Notes under the pieces: generated by a model
Seen by the model: only the letters and a program-made list of their open reading frames with translations
The model's database searches: none
What the model was told of the DNA's origin: nothing
Source of the DNA: Sphaerotilus montanus
GTDB taxonomy: Bacteria; Pseudomonadota; Gammaproteobacteria; Burkholderiales; Burkholderiaceae_C
Reading direction: 5' to 3'
DNA: 64,000 nucleotides
NCBI RefSeq assembly: GCF_013410775.1
Contig: NZ_JACCFH010000001.1
Span: forward strand, 3,162,001-3,226,000
Made by a program: the position numbers and the translations under genes
In this document: positions 62,962 through 64,000 of the stretch, one piece after another
How positions within the stretch are numbered: position 1 is the stretch's first letter
Layout: each line of letters opens with the position of its first letter

Positions 62962-64000
62962 ATGCACCCCACCTTGTCTTCTCCCACTGTCGCGGTCCTT
63001 GGCGTCGGCTATGTCGGCCTGCCGCTGGTCGTCGAGTTCGGCCAGCACCTGCCGACCATCGGCTTCGACATCTCCGCCGACAAGATCGCCCGCTGCCAGG
63101 CGGGCACCGACCCGTCGCGCGAGATCTCCGACGCGGACATGGCGCAGGCCACCCACGCCCGCTACACCTGCGACCCGGCCGCGCTGCGCGAGGCGGATTT
63201 CATCGTCGTGGCCGTGCCGACCCCGGTGGACGAGGCCCGCATCCCCGATTTCGGCCCGCTGCTCGGCGCCTGCCGCACCATCGGGCCGAACCTGAAACCG
63301 GGCGCGGTGGTGGTGTTCGAGTCGACGGTCTACCCGGGCGCGACCGAGGAGATCTGCATCCCGGAGCTGGAGCGGGTGTCGGGGCTGGTCTGGCAGCGCG
63401 ACTTCTTCGTCGGCTACAGCCCCGAGCGCATCAACCCGGGTGACCGCGAACACCGCCTGACCAACGTCATCAAGGTGGTGGCGGGCGACTCGCCGGCCAC
63501 GCTGGAGAAGGTGGCCGCGCTCTACCTGACCGTGGTGGAGCCGGGCGTGCACCGCTGCAGCAGCATCAAGGCGGCGGAGGCCTGCAAGGTGATCGAGAAC
63601 ACCCAGCGCGACCTGAACATCGCGCTGATGAACGAGCTGTCGATCATCTTCGACAAGATCGGCATCGACACCACCGAGGTGCTGGAGGCGGCGGGGACGA
63701 AGTGGAACTTCCTGCCCTTCCGCCCGGGGCTGGTGGGCGGGCACTGCATCGGCGTCGATCCCTATTACCTGACGCACAAGGCCGAGATGCTCGGCTACCA
63801 CCCGCAGGTGATCCTGGCCGGGCGGCGCATCAACGACGGCATGGGCAAGTACATCGCCGAGCAGACGGTCAAGCAGATGATCGCCGCGGGCAGCTACATC
63901 AAGGGCGCGCGCGTCAACGTGCTGGGGCTGACCTTCAAGGAGAACTGCGCCGACCTGCGCAACAGCAAGGTGGTCGACATCATCCAGGAGCTGCGCAGCT
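62962..64000 (+). CDS. UDP-N-acetylhexosamine 6-dehydrogenase (TviB type), C-terminus outside window
   Basis: 346 codons from ATG 62962 ([20 protein letters not shown]) run off the right edge; family members are about 425 residues. Motifs are [58 protein letters not shown] and the catalytic Cys in [17 protein letters not shown]. This is the Vi-antigen TviB/VipA family, making UDP-GalNAcA or UDP-GlcNAcA, not UDP-glucose dehydrogenase. It provides an aminouronic acid to the polysaccharide. Confidence 0.9.
   Translation, partial: MHPTLSSPTVAVLGVGYVGLPLVVEFGQHLPTIGFDISADKIARCQAGTDPSREISDADMAQATHARYTCDPAALREADFIVVAVPTPVDEARIPDFGPLLGACRTIGPNLKPGAVVVFESTVYPGATEEICIPELERVSGLVWQRDFFVGYSPERINPGDREHRLTNVIKVVAGDSPATLEKVAALYLTVVEPGVHRCSSIKAAEACKVIENTQRDLNIALMNELSIIFDKIGIDTTEVLEAAGTKWNFLPFRPGLVGGHCIGVDPYYLTHKAEMLGYHPQVILAGRRINDGMGKYIAEQTVKQMIAAGSYIKGARVNVLGLTFKENCADLRNSKVVDIIQELRS

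Overview
The window is a chromosomal segment of a GC-rich betaproteobacterium. Gene content (zapA with 6S RNA, a nirBD/nas cluster with a PP2C-kinase fusion, PEP-CTERM-type surface proteins beside a large exopolysaccharide locus, VpsP-like and tyrosine-kinase EPS genes) points to Burkholderiales, most like the Sphaerotilus/Leptothrix/Rubrivivax group; this placement is inference from gene families and base composition. I see no rRNA, tRNA, CRISPR array or intact transposon.

1-9.6 kb, nitrogen and signalling: the first codons of an assimilatory nitrate reductase, nirD, nirB and a NarK-type nitrate transporter all lie on the minus strand. A PP2C phosphatase-protein kinase gene sits between narK and nirB in the opposite direction. 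Divergent from narK is an ANTAR regulator carrying two PilJ/P-box-like modules. A good sigma-54 -24/-12 element and a short leader with hairpins precede narK, resembling the logic of the Klebsiella nasF operon. A PAS/degenerate-GGDEF protein and a TauE/SafE exporter follow.

9.6-10.4 kb: zapB-like and zapA, then a 6S RNA gene just upstream of tauE. 10.4-23.2 kb: a cobalamin riboswitch leads a plus-strand run of B12 uptake and late-assembly/salvage genes (btuB, cobU, btuF, btuC, btuD, cobO, a DUF71 ATPase, cbiB, cobD, cobQ, cobT, cobS, cobC), many overlapping by 4 bp. The cell can take up corrinoids and complete the nucleotide loop; no corrin-ring genes are present here. 23.3-28.9 kb: panD, bioA, bioD, bioF, bioB and a signal-peptide-less BtuF-like protein.

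28.9-37.5 kb, housekeeping: nth, a small membrane protein, a YchJ-like protein, yaaA, a prolyl-4-hydroxylase-like oxygenase, a Lys/Ala-rich secreted protein, a beta-CASP nuclease, an RhlE-type helicase, and amtB behind a second sigma-54-like promoter.

37.8-64 kb, cell surface and exopolysaccharide: two tandem PEP-CTERM-like proteins, then a minus-strand EPS operon (O-antigen ligase/polymerase, Wzc-type kinase, PHP-domain phosphatase with a long Pro/Ala tail, VpsP-like protein), a small secreted peptide and a WcaI-like glycosyltransferase. fcl and gmd make GDP-L-fucose. Two AT-rich blocks (about 49.68-56.47 and 58.05-61.2 kb) hold a polymerase-like protein, an acyltransferase, a flippase, glycosyltransferases and a secreted protein of unknown function. 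They are separated by a GC-rich ugd and flanked on the right by wcaJ and a TviB-type dehydrogenase. The AT-rich blocks look like an exchanged, strain-specific sugar cassette. Their inner junction carries a group II intron remnant and the cut-off start of another gene.
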